From Micromonospora alfalfae (GTDB lineage: Bacteria; Actinomycetota; Actinomycetes; Mycobacteriales; Micromonosporaceae), in NCBI RefSeq assembly GCF_022230925.1, contig NZ_JAKKFH010000008.1:372001-436000 (forward strand): a stretch of DNA of 64,000 nucleotides, in the 5' to 3' direction. The stretch's first letter is position 1. Every line of letters begins with the position of its first letter. Of this stretch, positions 7,960 to 15,907 are shown piece after piece. The notes beneath the pieces are model-generated. The model saw nothing but the letters and a program-made list of their open reading frames with translations, searched no databases and was not told where the DNA came from. The position numbers and the translations under genes are program-made.

Positions 7960-8799
7960 ATGTCAGCAGGAGAGATCAGCCCACCCGATGGCGCGCCGGT
8001 CGCCGTGATCGGCGGATCGGGGTTCTACGAGTTCCTCGACGACGTCACCGAGGTCACCGTCGACACACCGTACGGGCCGCCGAGCGACGCGCTGTCCGTC
8101 GGGAGTGTCGCCGGGCGGCCGGTGGTGTTCCTGCCCCGCCACGGACGTCGACACACCCTCCCCCCACACCGCATCAACTACCGGGCCAACCTGTGGGCAC
8201 TGCGCGCACTCGGCGTCCGCCAGGTGCTCGCACCGGGCGCCGTGGGCGGCCTGCGCCCGGATCTGGGCCCGGGGACCCTCGTCGTACCGGACCAACTGGT
8301 CGACCGGACCAGCGGCCGGAAGCAGACCTACTACGACGGGCAGCCACGCGCGGACGGGAAACTCCCCCAGGTCGTTCATGTGCCCTTCGCCGACCCCTAC
8401 TGTCCGGTCGGACGGGCCACGGTCCTCGACGCCGCCCAGTCGGCCGGTTGGCAGCCGATCGACGGCGGCACCATGGTCGTCATCGAAGGGCCCCGATTCT
8501 CCACCCGTGCCGAATCGCTGTGGTACGGCCGGCAGGGCTGGTCGGTCGTCGGCATGACCGGCCACCCGGAGGCGGTGTTGGCCCGCGAACTGGCACTGTG
8601 TTACACCGCGTTGTCCCTGGTGACCGACCTCGACTCGGGGGTCGAGGTCGGTCAGGGCGTGACCCAGCAGGAGGTGTTCACGGTCTTCGCCCGGAACATC
8701 GATCGCCTGCGTCTCCTGCTCGCCGACGCGGTGAAGACGTTGCCGGAGGACCAGGGAACCTGCCCGTGCGGACAGGCGCTGGCAGATACCGAGCGGTGA
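7960..8799 (+). CDS. mtnP: S-methyl-5'-thioadenosine phosphorylase
   Basis: Cytosolic enzyme that splits 5'-methylthioadenosine with phosphate into adenine and methylthioribose-1-phosphate; it belongs to the trimeric purine nucleoside phosphorylase family. The 279 residues contain IGGSGFYEF (phosphate loop, about 13-21), PRHGRRHTLPPHRINYRAN (about 55-73), VIEGPRFSTRAE (substrate pocket) and the VGMTGHPEAVLARELALCY block. ATG 7960 follows a strong AGGAGGGG at 7947-7954. The C-terminal CPCG pair is extra. A salvage phosphorylase beside DUF2064 and GT2 transferases and a methyltransferase is notable, because 5'-thio/deoxyadenosine-derived sugars need such a step (inference). Confidence 0.93.
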   Translation: MSAGEISPPDGAPVAVIGGSGFYEFLDDVTEVTVDTPYGPPSDALSVGSVAGRPVVFLPRHGRRHTLPPHRINYRANLWALRALGVRQVLAPGAVGGLRPDLGPGTLVVPDQLVDRTSGRKQTYYDGQPRADGKLPQVVHVPFADPYCPVGRATVLDAAQSAGWQPIDGGTMVVIEGPRFSTRAESLWYGRQGWSVVGMTGHPEAVLARELALCYTALSLVTDLDSGVEVGQGVTQQEVFTVFARNIDRLRLLLADAVKTLPEDQGTCPCGQALADTER

Positions 8800-8865
8800 A
8801 CGTCGTAAGAGTTCGGAAATGGTTCGCGAACAGTTCGACAGCGGCTGCGGCCGTACGCTGCGGGG

Positions 8866-9450
8866 GTGAGAAAACGGATGTTCCGGTCGCCGGTGGTCCG
8901 AACGGGTCTCGCCGCCGCTGTCGTCGTGGCGATGCTGGCCCTCTACTGGTTCCAGCCGTGGAAGCTGTTCACCGACACCTACGTGGACGAAGCGATTCCC
9001 GGCGCAGGAACGGCATCGGCCGCCCCGACCCCGGCGTCCGCTACAGCGGAGTCCTCGACGCCGGCCCCCGCGACCTCGGCGGCCACCCCGGCGGCGAACG
9101 AGATCCTGACGGCCGGCGAGTTCGTCACCCATGAGCACCGGACGACCGGAAGTGCCGAGATTCACCGGCTCGCCGACGGGCGCCACCAGCTCGTCATCCG
9201 AGACCTGAACACGTCGAACGGCCCGGACCTGCGAGTGTGGTTGACCGACCAACCGGTCGTCCGGGGCACGGCCGGCTGGCGGGTGTTCGACGACGGCGTG
9301 TGGGTCGAGCTGGCGAAGCTCAAGGGCAACAGGGGCAACCAGGTGTACGAGCTACCGGCGTCGGTGAAGCCGGGCGATTTTCGAAGCGTCTCCATCTGGT
9401 GCAAGCGGTTCGCGGTCTCCTTCGGTGCAGCAGATCTCACGAGGGCCTGA
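8866..9450 (+). CDS. DM13-domain protein, membrane-anchored
   Basis: 194-residue protein from GTG 8866. A single N-terminal hydrophobic helix (about 11-28) is followed by an Ala/Thr/Pro-rich linker (about 45-78) and a C-terminal DM13 domain (about 80-194) with GEFVTHEHRTTGSAEI, DLRVWLTD and SVSIWCKRFAVSFGAA. DM13 domains resemble a cytochrome/DOMON-like redox fold in which the conserved Cys near the end is thought to matter. It is probably an exposed membrane-bound redox or electron-transfer protein, perhaps linked to the molybdoenzyme upstream. Confidence 0.85.
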   Translation: MRKRMFRSPVVRTGLAAAVVVAMLALYWFQPWKLFTDTYVDEAIPGAGTASAAPTPASATAESSTPAPATSAATPAANEILTAGEFVTHEHRTTGSAEIHRLADGRHQLVIRDLNTSNGPDLRVWLTDQPVVRGTAGWRVFDDGVWVELAKLKGNRGNQVYELPASVKPGDFRSVSIWCKRFAVSFGAADLTRA

Positions 9451-9832
9451 CCGGCTCGACCGGGTCGCAACCCGCCGGACACGGCATTGACATATTTCAC
9501 TGCGAGACCTAGCGTCGGAGCGAATCGATTCGACGCCGAGCCAGGTGCTCCGGCACCGTCGGGCGAACGGTCACGTGGTGTTCGGGCGCACGGTGTGGCC
9601 ACCATCGATTCGAGGAGCGGCTGGTCCTGCGTGGGCGGCGAGACCAGTGGCGCAAACCTGTGCCAGACCTGTGTCGACAGCCGGCCGGGGCGCCGTCGGC
9701 ACATCGCGTCTTCTGGGGTTCGTCCGCGGCCAACGTGGTCGATGGGTGTGACCAGCAGCGGCGCGTCGTGGCGGCGTGCGGGTTGCCATGGACCCTTTCA
9801 AGAAGTTCGTGCCGAGTGGCGGGAGCCCCTTC
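9451..9832. other. 382-bp intergenic region, long 5' leader of the esterase gene
   Basis: No convincing coding sequence was found. The left part holds a strong promoter candidate with an operator-like palindrome (separate entry). The remainder would be a 5' untranslated leader of about 310 nt before the esterase RBS at 9821-9825. An in-frame upstream ATG at 9788 could extend the esterase N terminus by 15 residues, but those residues do not improve the signal peptide. Confidence 0.6.
9487..9532 (+). promoter_or_regulatory. Promoter with overlapping 12-bp palindrome, upstream of tandem esterases
   Basis: A perfect -35 hexamer TTGACA (9487-9492) is separated by 17 bp from TAGCGT (9510-9515), an actinobacterial housekeeping-type -10 (TAnnnT). 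The perfect palindrome CGAATCGATTCG (9521-9532) lies at the expected transcription start, where a bound repressor would block initiation. A related half, ATCGATTCGAGG, recurs near 9603. Repression by a LacI- or TetR-type regulator of secreted-enzyme expression is an inference. Confidence 0.6.
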
Positions 9833-11194
9833 ATGACAAGACGTAGACCCATCCTTGGACTGCTTGCGACGGCGGCGGCCGTCGTCGTGACAGTGAGCGC
9901 GGGGGCGCTGGCCGGTGGTCTGAACACCACCGCGTCGGCCGCGAACATCGGAGCGGCCGCAGCGACCGCCGGGTGCGGCAAGGCACCCACGCTGACCAGC
10001 GGCCAACGGTCCATCCAGAGCAACGGCCAGAACCGTAGTTTCATCCTGAGGATTCCTGACAACTACGACAGGAACCACGCCTACCGGTTGATCTTCGGAT
10101 TCCACTGGAACGGTGGCACCGCCAACGACGTCGACGGCGGCGGTTCCGACGGTGCGGCCTGGTCCTACTACGGGCTGCGGCAGCAGGCGAACAACAGCAC
10201 GATCTTCGTCGCCCCCCAGGGCAACGGCAACGGCTGGGCCAACCCCGGCGGCCAGGACGTCACCTTCGTCGACAACATGATCAGCCTGATCGAAGCGGAC
10301 CTCTGCGTCGACACCACACAGCGCTTCGCGCTCGGCTTCAGCTACGGCGGCGGCATGAGCTACTCGCTGGCCTGTTCCCGGCCAACTGTCTTCCGCGCTG
10401 TCGCTGTCTACTCCGGCGGGCAGCTCAGCGGGTGCAGCGGCGGCAACCAGCCGGTCGCGTACATGGGGATCCACGGCATCGGGGACCCGGTGCTCAACGT
10501 CTCCGCCGGGCGGTCCCTGCGTGACACGTTCGTGCGGAACAACGGGTGCACCGCACAGAACCCACCCGAGCCGAGGGCGGGCAGCCTGACCCACATCACC
10601 ACCACCTACTCCGGCTGCCGTTCCGGCTATCCAGTGGTCTGGGCCGCCTTCGACGGCGGACACACCCCGGGCCCGGTGGACGGCGGCGGAGACAGCGGCG
10701 CCAGGACCTGGACCAAGGGCGAGGTGTGGAAGTTCTTCACCCAGTTCGGTAGCACCGATCCCACGACGCCGCCGACCACCCCGCCGCCGACGACCCCGCC
10801 ACCGAGCGGCACGTCGGCCCTGCGCAGCACGTCCTCCGGACGGTGCCTCGACGTCAACGGCGCCTCACAGACCAACGGCGCTGCGGCGATCATCTGGGAC
10901 TGCCACGGTCAGAGCAACCAGAGCTGGACCTCGACCGCCGCTCAGGAACTGCGCGTCTTCGGCGGCAAGTGCCTCGACGTCAACGGCGCCGGCACCGCGA
11001 ACGGCAGCTCGGTGATCATCTGGGACTGCAATGGCCAGTCCAACCAGAAGTGGCGGCTCAACACCGACGGCTCGATCACCGGAGTTGGTTCGGGCCGGTG
11101 CCTGGACATGGTCGGCAACGGCACCGCCAACGGCACGCGCGTCCAGATCTGGGACTGCACCGGCGCGGCCAACCAACGCTGGAGCCGGAGTTGA
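9833..11194 (+). CDS. Secreted esterase (PHB-depolymerase/feruloyl-esterase-like) with ricin-B lectin domain
   Basis: 453-residue secreted alpha/beta hydrolase. A Tat- or Sec-type signal starts MTRRRPILGLLA and continues to about residue 36. The catalytic domain (about 45-310) resembles LpqC/PHB depolymerase and acetylxylan/feruloyl esterases, with nucleophile Ser170 in GFSYGG, a candidate Asp in GIHGIGDPVL and His in FDGGHTPG. A Pro/Thr linker (PTTPP repeats, about 307-325) connects to a ricin-type beta-trefoil of three repeats (SGRCLDVNGA...QSNQSW; GKCLDVNGAG...QSNQKW; SGRCLDMVGNG...AANQRW). ATG 9833 follows GGGAG at 9821. It probably deacylates plant polysaccharide on the binding module's ligand. 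The next gene is its paralogue. Confidence 0.9.
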   Translation: MTRRRPILGLLATAAAVVVTVSAGALAGGLNTTASAANIGAAAATAGCGKAPTLTSGQRSIQSNGQNRSFILRIPDNYDRNHAYRLIFGFHWNGGTANDVDGGGSDGAAWSYYGLRQQANNSTIFVAPQGNGNGWANPGGQDVTFVDNMISLIEADLCVDTTQRFALGFSYGGGMSYSLACSRPTVFRAVAVYSGGQLSGCSGGNQPVAYMGIHGIGDPVLNVSAGRSLRDTFVRNNGCTAQNPPEPRAGSLTHITTTYSGCRSGYPVVWAAFDGGHTPGPVDGGGDSGARTWTKGEVWKFFTQFGSTDPTTPPTTPPPTTPPPSGTSALRSTSSGRCLDVNGASQTNGAAAIIWDCHGQSNQSWTSTAAQELRVFGGKCLDVNGAGTANGSSVIIWDCNGQSNQKWRLNTDGSITGVGSGRCLDMVGNGTANGTRVQIWDCTGAANQRWSRS

Positions 11195-11262
11195 GCCCGG
11201 CGAGGTTCCCGGAGTGGGGACCGGTCCAACGGATGTTCAACCACCCACAAGGAGGCTCGGCC

Positions 11263-12600
11263 GTGCCACTTCGCAAACTCTCCGCCCCCTGGCTGGGGGC
11301 AGCCATGGCGGCGATGGTCCTGATCGCCGTCGGAATGTACGTCCTCACGACCGTCACACCGGCGTCCGCGGCCACCACTGCCGGCTGCGGCAAGGCGCCC
11401 GGACTGAACAGCGGCACCCACACCATCCAGAGCAGCGGGAAGAGCCGCAGCTTCATCCTTCGGCTGCCGGACAACTACAACAACACCTACGCCCACCGGC
11501 TGGCCTTCGGGTTCCACTGGTTGGGCGGCACCGCCAGTCAGGTCGCGTCGGGCGGAACCGACGGAGCCGCGTGGGCCTACTACGGCATGCAGTCTCAGGC
11601 GAACAACAGCACCATCTTCGTCGCCCCGCAGGGCCTCAACAACGGCTGGGGCAACTCCAACGGTGAAGACGTCACCTTCACCGACGACATGATCCGCGTG
11701 ATCGACAACGCTCTCTGCGTCGACACCACACAACGCTTCTCGGTCGGGTTCAGCTACGGCGGCGCGATGAGCTACTCGTTGGCGTGTTCCCGCCCGACGG
11801 TGTTCCGGGCGGTCGCGGCAATCGCGGCACCCGGCGCTATCAGCGGATGCAGCGGCGGCACCCAGCCCGTGGCCTACCTGGGCATCCACGGCATCAACGA
11901 CAACATCCCCAGCGGACGATCGCTGCGCGACAGGTTCGTCCGCAACAACGGATGCGCCGCACAGAGCCCGCCCGAGCCGAGGGCCGGCAGCCTGACCCAC
12001 ATCACCACCGCGTACTCCTGCCAGCCCGGATACCCGGTGCTCTGGGCCGCGTTCGACGGCGGCCACCAGCAGGGCCCGGTGGACGGGTGCGCCGGCTGTG
12101 AGAGCGGCGCGCGGAGCTGGGTCAAGCAGGAGGTGTGGCGGTTCTTCACCCAGTTCGGGTCGGACGTGCCGCCCACCACTCCCCCGCCGACGACCCCGCC
12201 GCCCAGCCAGCAGAACGTGCTGATCGTGGGTAGTCAGTCCGGCCGGTGCATCGACATCCCCAACTCCAGCACCACGAACGGCGCCCGCCCACAACTGTGG
12301 GACTGTCACGGTGGCACCAACCAGCGCTGGACCCACACCGCCAACCGCACCCTGACCGTCTACGGCAACAAGTGCCTGGACGCCAGCGGAGCGGGCAGCA
12401 GCAACGGCACCGCGGTCCTCATCTGGGACTGCAACGGCCAGGCCAACCAACAGTGGAACCTGAACTCCAACGGCACCATCACCAGCGCCCAGTCAGGGCT
12501 GTGCCTCGACGCCGTCGCATCCGGAACGGCCAACGGGACGCAGCTTCACCTCTGGGCCTGCCACGGCGGCGCCAACCAGCAGTGGGCCAGGCGCGCCTAG
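11263..12600 (+). CDS. Secreted esterase with ricin-B lectin domain (paralogue of preceding gene)
   Basis: 445-residue product, start GTG 11263 with GGAGG at 11251-11255. The layout matches the upstream gene: signal peptide ending near TPASAATTAG, alpha/beta-hydrolase core with GFSYGGAMSY nucleophile elbow, GIHGIND Asp segment, FDGGHQQGP His segment, Pro/Thr linker, and three QxW-type ricin repeats ending GGANQQWARRA. The cores are highly similar (long identical stretches such as AGSLTHITT and the NNSTIFVAPQG segment), so this is a tandem duplication. Signal peptides and ricin repeats differ more, suggesting altered carbohydrate targeting. The 68-bp gap to the upstream gene and the terminator after 12633 suggest a bicistronic unit. 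Confidence 0.9.
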   Translation: MPLRKLSAPWLGAAMAAMVLIAVGMYVLTTVTPASAATTAGCGKAPGLNSGTHTIQSSGKSRSFILRLPDNYNNTYAHRLAFGFHWLGGTASQVASGGTDGAAWAYYGMQSQANNSTIFVAPQGLNNGWGNSNGEDVTFTDDMIRVIDNALCVDTTQRFSVGFSYGGAMSYSLACSRPTVFRAVAAIAAPGAISGCSGGTQPVAYLGIHGINDNIPSGRSLRDRFVRNNGCAAQSPPEPRAGSLTHITTAYSCQPGYPVLWAAFDGGHQQGPVDGCAGCESGARSWVKQEVWRFFTQFGSDVPPTTPPPTTPPPSQQNVLIVGSQSGRCIDIPNSSTTNGARPQLWDCHGGTNQRWTHTANRTLTVYGNKCLDASGAGSSNGTAVLIWDCNGQANQQWNLNSNGTITSAQSGLCLDAVASGTANGTQLHLWACHGGANQQWARRA

Positions 12601-12632
12601 CACCACACCAGGCAACGCCCGCCTTGTCGGAG

Positions 12633-12666
12633 ACGCGCCGCTCGGGTCCTGTCCCGGGCGGCGCGT
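12633..12666 (+). terminator. Rho-independent-like hairpin after the esterase pair
   Basis: A 14-bp stem (12633-12646 with 12653-12666, one G-U wobble) and a 6-nt loop stand 32 nt after the second esterase stop. There is no U-tract, as is common in high-GC actinobacteria. It also lies just past the end of the convergent gene on the minus strand. Confidence 0.65.
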
Positions 12667-12678
12667 GGCCGTCTTATC

Positions 12679-13704
12679 TCAGGTATTCGCAGAGAAGGCG
12701 ACGAGAGAATTTAGCACCTCGGCGCTGGCCTGGTACATGGGCAACTCTCTCGCCTCAGCAATGTTCCACCAGCGGGCTTCGATAATCTCGCGACGCGGCA
12801 ACGGCAATGGGTTCTGGAGGGCGTAATCCCTGACCCTCCAGAAGCTTACGAAGCCAGTATCGATGTCGGATTTACGCCAGCCCAACCATTCAAGCATGGC
12901 GGGATCTATCTTCGCCCCAGTCTCCTCGCGCGCCTCTCGGATGAGGGTATCAATGGGGCTAGAGTCGCGGTGGTTTCGACGACCGCCCACTGGGTGCCAC
13001 TGCTCTGGACGCGCCACAGTACGAACCAAGAGAATCTGGTCAGCACGAGCGAAGAAGACAAAGGAAGCCCACACATCGGACTGAGTTGACTCAGGGTGCG
13101 GATGAGCGTGAGAAGAGTTTTGTTCCGGCGCGGCGTTTTCTAGTTCTTTCTGAGCACCTCGATATACCGCAACCTGCGAGGTCTGCCCAGGCAACTGCTT
13201 CGCCGCCACGACAGAGGTGCTTCGTGTCGCGGGGAGAGTTGAGTGGTAGGTTCCGGAGGCAATTGAGTATACGCCCGCATCTGGCCGCCGACTCACTTTC
13301 TCGGCACCCTGAATTACCATTCTCTCTTCGGTTGCCCGAAGCACGCTGACACCTCGACCAGGAGCAGCTGTCGTTTCGTAGAGCACAAAGTCGCCATCGT
13401 GCGCGGATTGCATGTCGTAAGTCCGCTCCTCCAATTCTCCATCCATCACAACTGACAGCAAATCCCATCCATGTGCATGGATCAACTGAGATTCAGTTCG
13501 ACTCCTCTGCAAATATTCGTAGGACGCCAGCGGTGTCGGCCAGAAGTGCACCCGGAGATTCCATGGCGCCAAATGCCGCGCCCCAACTCTGCAGACCGTG
13601 AATCCATATGGGTGTTGATAACAACGATCAACCTTCTCCAGCAGCCCTCTCATGTCACGTTGAGTGCAATTGGCTAGCCATTCAGCTACCTCAGCGTCAT
13701 GCAT
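12679..13704 (-). CDS. Cupin-NUDIX fusion protein (island gene 2)
   Basis: 341 residues from ATG 13704, preceded by GGGAG. The C-terminal third is a NUDIX hydrolase: NUDIX box around residues 240-264 with GGRRNHRD and REAREETGA, so the metal-binding glutamates are intact. The first ~175 residues read as a small cupin-like barrel with a possible metal site: His76 and His78 (HAHGW), Glu90/92/93, and His154 (GTYHST), in the order expected for cysteine-dioxygenase-like cupins. NUDIX enzymes cleave nucleoside-diphosphate-X bonds; the cupin suggests a redox or ligand-binding function on the same substrate. The start overlaps the upstream gene's stop by 8 bp. GC and codon use are lower than in flanking genes, suggesting acquisition. 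Confidence 0.72.
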   Translation of the reverse strand: MHDAEVAEWLANCTQRDMRGLLEKVDRCYQHPYGFTVCRVGARHLAPWNLRVHFWPTPLASYEYLQRSRTESQLIHAHGWDLLSVVMDGELEERTYDMQSAHDGDFVLYETTAAPGRGVSVLRATEERMVIQGAEKVSRRPDAGVYSIASGTYHSTLPATRSTSVVAAKQLPGQTSQVAVYRGAQKELENAAPEQNSSHAHPHPESTQSDVWASFVFFARADQILLVRTVARPEQWHPVGGRRNHRDSSPIDTLIREAREETGAKIDPAMLEWLGWRKSDIDTGFVSFWRVRDYALQNPLPLPRREIIEARWWNIAEARELPMYQASAEVLNSLVAFSANT

Positions 13705-14602
13705 AGTTGTGCTCCCGCCGCATATAAGCAGCAATCTCTTTAAGGTTAGAGTCTTGCATTCCAAGAATGCCAACCGATTCAAAAAGGGTCCGAATGACAC
13801 CCAATGTTGCAGCCGTGGGACGATGGAGATCCTGCAGGCGTAGACCTGGTGCGGATGGCCGAATAATTCGACACATCAGGAATCCGGCTTCGAAATCTTC
13901 GCGCCATCCGCTGAACAGTTGCGAGGTGCGCCGAACACAGAGACAGGGTTGACCCTTGTTCTGTCCGGTTATGAACGCGATTTCATCACACAAGTCGAGG
14001 CTGAGGACCCAGAAGTCCGAACTAAGTCCGACTTCTATCTCCAGCCTCGGCGCTTCATTCCGGTAGACCGCCATTGCCAGTATCGTGGAACAAATTTCCG
14101 TACGAACCCGCGCCGCACTCCACACAGCCGAGGCGCCGGGCCTGTTGCTTCGATAGCGCGCATAGGCCTCCAGGGCCTTATCGTTCCCAGGGTCAAGCAG
14201 TTGAACCTTGATTTCGATACTCCCACCAGCACGAAGGGCGTTGTCCCTGAGCAGCGGCGCAACCACCCTGGCGAAATAGCTGGCCGTCCTAGCTCGAATC
14301 GACCAGCGCGTGCAATCCCTCGCAGCGGCTTCGAGCGCTCCAGAAATTAGCCGAGGTTGGATTATCTCCACCTGCTCTACCTCAAGCTTTGGAAGCAGAA
14401 CTACGTATGCCACACCTATCGCAAGCGACGTAGCTGTCGCAGCAAGCAAGTTGTCCAGAATGGCGGCGAGGGTGCCCTGCCAGTCGGCGGCATCCTTTGA
14501 ATCCGGGATGAGCAGGAAGCGCACAAGTACAATGATCACCGCAGCAAGAATCAGGGAGGCGAAGAACCACCGTCTGAGTGTTAACGAGCGAGCAGGATGC
14601 AA
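13697..14602 (-). CDS. Two-helix membrane protein with large cytoplasmic domain (island gene 1), unknown
   Basis: Not assigned to a named family. TTG at 14602 directly follows GAGGAGGAAG and gives 301 residues; an upstream start at 14650 would add 16. Two hydrophobic helices near residues 10-30 and 45-68 are followed by a ~230-residue soluble domain with the segments IEIKVQLLDPGNDKALEAYARYR and FWVLSLDLCDEIAFITG, then CLCVRRTSQLFSGWREDFE. That pattern loosely recalls non-catalytic PLD-like sensor domains. Overlapping translation with the cupin-NUDIX gene implies a joint function. Lower GC and rarer codons (ATA, TTA, AGG) mark it as foreign. Confidence 0.68.
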   Translation of the reverse strand: MHPARSLTLRRWFFASLILAAVIIVLVRFLLIPDSKDAADWQGTLAAILDNLLAATATSLAIGVAYVVLLPKLEVEQVEIIQPRLISGALEAAARDCTRWSIRARTASYFARVVAPLLRDNALRAGGSIEIKVQLLDPGNDKALEAYARYRSNRPGASAVWSAARVRTEICSTILAMAVYRNEAPRLEIEVGLSSDFWVLSLDLCDEIAFITGQNKGQPCLCVRRTSQLFSGWREDFEAGFLMCRIIRPSAPGLRLQDLHRPTAATLGVIRTLFESVGILGMQDSNLKEIAAYMRREHNYA

Positions 14603-15001
14603 GACTTCCTCCTCTTTTTCCAGTTTGCAAACTCCTTGCGCCGCGCGCACAACAGAAGACGTCTAGCAGCCGTTCTTGCAGCATCTGCTGGTCGTCGCCG
14701 AGGCCACCCCGCCCCGCAGTGAAGAGTGGTTGGCACTGATGCCGCTGTCACCGAATACCACCACACGTCGCACCGACTCAGCATGGCGTCGGACGCGGCA
14801 AAGAGCAAGCCCTATCGATGGAGCACAGTCCACATTAGGCTGCGACTTCAACTCAGTAGCACGGCAAGGGTTGCGCCAACCCAAATCTCGATGATCGAAT
14901 GCTTCGCGCTTGGGGCGGCGACACGAAAATTGTCGCCAACACGGATGACGCTCAGCGCGACGTTGAGGCTCTCACGTCGACCGGCCCCTTTCGTATGAGG
15001 C
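14603..15001. other. Left-over sequence at the right end of the foreign island
   Basis: About 400 bp of reduced GC with several short overlapping open frames and no homology I recognise. It must hold the promoter of the minus-strand island genes near 14605-14680. A 55-codon open frame on the plus strand (14899-15066, separate entry) has the most natural composition. Confidence 0.4.
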
Positions 15002-15066
15002 TCACGCCAGCCCATCGGTATGAGGCCGCAGTGGACAAGTGCCGGTCACTGCCAGCAGGTAGGTGA
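14899..15066 (+). other. Possible 3' gene fragment or small protein
   Basis: An open frame of 55 codons from ATG 14899 reads MLRAWGGDTKIVANTDDAQ and ends in RYEAAVDKCRSLPAGR. It looks more protein-like than the other frames here but has no clear RBS, and it overlaps the end of the convergent STAS gene by 65 bp. It may be a truncated gene left at an insertion boundary. No function can be given. Confidence 0.25.
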
Positions 15067-15391
15067 CGCACGGAGCGGCGGCGCGCAGGGCCAACGTGAC
15101 CTCGGCAGACTCGGCGGCGCGCTGTGTCCGCAGCAGAGCGCTGATGCCGTGGGCGCTGAAGAAGGTCACCCCGGAGAGATCGAGCACCAGACGTGCGGGT
15201 CGCCCTGTGATCACGTGTTCGGCCAGCTCGCTGATGAGATGCGCGGTGCTCATGTCGACCTCGCCGGAAACGGTGATCATTGGCGCATTCCGGTCGTTGT
15301 GCAGGTCGAGCCTCATGATCGGCTTGGCGGGCTGAGCCTGACGCCGAGTGGGTTGAGCGTGCTGCCGGGTGGGTTGTTCGAGGATCGACAT
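15002..15391 (-). CDS. STAS-domain anti-sigma factor antagonist-like protein
   Basis: 129 residues from ATG 15391, which follows GGGAGG. A Gln/Pro-rich N-terminal tail (1-35) precedes one STAS domain (about 36-129) with the opening ITVSGEVDMSTA. In classic SpoIIAA/RsbV proteins the phosphorylated Ser lies in a DSSG-type motif; here the matching segment is LSGVTFFSAHG, with Ala at the phosphorylation position. It may therefore act as a constitutively active antagonist or be controlled otherwise. The neighbourhood holds an RsbW-like kinase (25431), a PP2C phosphatase (26063) and a SigB-type sigma factor (28389) that it could serve. Confidence 0.85.
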   Translation of the reverse strand: MSILEQPTRQHAQPTRRQAQPAKPIMRLDLHNDRNAPMITVSGEVDMSTAHLISELAEHVITGRPARLVLDLSGVTFFSAHGISALLRTQRAAESAEVTLALRAAAPCVTYLLAVTGTCPLRPHTDGLA

Positions 15392-15488
15392 GACGCCTCC
15401 CGATCTGGTGCATCGGTGAGTCGGACCCTCCCGCGGCAACGAGACGCGGGCGGCGGACCTGGGCGCATGTCTTGACCCGCGAAACACC

Positions 15489-15514
15489 CTACCCACTACG
15501 TTCGCCGCCGACAC
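15489..15514 (-). promoter_or_regulatory. Weak SigB-like promoter candidate for the STAS gene
   Basis: On the minus strand GTGT (15514-15511) is followed after 16 bp by GGGTAG (15494-15489), about 100 nt before the STAS start. The spacing is one longer than in the better copies in this region, so it is only a candidate. Confidence 0.3.
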
Positions 15515-15588
15515 CATTCGGGAGCGGCGGCGGGGTCTCGATCACGGCAGTGACAGGGTGCGGATCCTCGAAGAGGTGCTGCCTGTCC

Positions 15589-15613
15589 GGTTCGGTCCGC
15601 CGGCCGGGGGTAG
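15589..15613 (+). promoter_or_regulatory. Weak SigB-like promoter candidate for the molybdopterin oxidoreductase operon
   Basis: GTTC (15590-15593), 14 bp, then GGGTAG (15608-15613). The -10 element matches SigB/SigF-type promoters; the -35 has one mismatch. It would drive the small membrane gene, the oxidoreductase at 15876 and the helical protein at 18315. Confidence 0.35.
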
Positions 15614-15745
15614 GCACATGCTGAAGGGCGGTCGAGGCAAGGAGTCGACGGTGACGGACCTGGTGGTGGCTCGGTGACCGACAGGGGGAACGTGAGAGGC
15701 CGAGCGGGCGCTCCGCGCACGCCTTCCCCCGCGCTCCAGGAGGGG

Positions 15746-15907
15746 GTGACCGGGTTGAGGATCGTGGCGGTGGCCGGGTCGCTGGCGGTGACCGCGTCGG
15801 TGCTGGTGTTGCTGAAGGCGTCGCACGCCCCGGCGGGTGCGACGACACTGATCGTGAGCCCGGAAGGAGAACATCGTGGTGGACCGGATCGCCGACCCGT
15901 GGGGTGA
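15746..15907 (+). CDS. Putative small membrane protein
   Basis: A 53-codon frame from GTG 15746 encodes one hydrophobic helix (LRIVAVAGSLAVTASVLVLL) and a charged tail that runs 32 bp into the oxidoreductase gene. AGGAGG at 15739 is very close to this GTG; TTG at 15755 would have better spacing, and the frame is open back to GTG 15674. Its function is unknown. It could be a small membrane partner, or the reading could be fortuitous. Confidence 0.4.
   Translation: MTGLRIVAVAGSLAVTASVLVLLKASHAPAGATTLIVSPEGEHRGGPDRRPVG

Noticed and set aside
9487..9846. Open frame upstream of the esterase
   Set aside because: It starts inside the promoter, has no RBS, and the translation shows no signal peptide or domain.
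10750..12200. Pro/Thr linker repeats as a tandem DNA repeat
   Set aside because: They are coding linkers (PTTPP units) between the catalytic and ricin domains, common in secreted enzymes.
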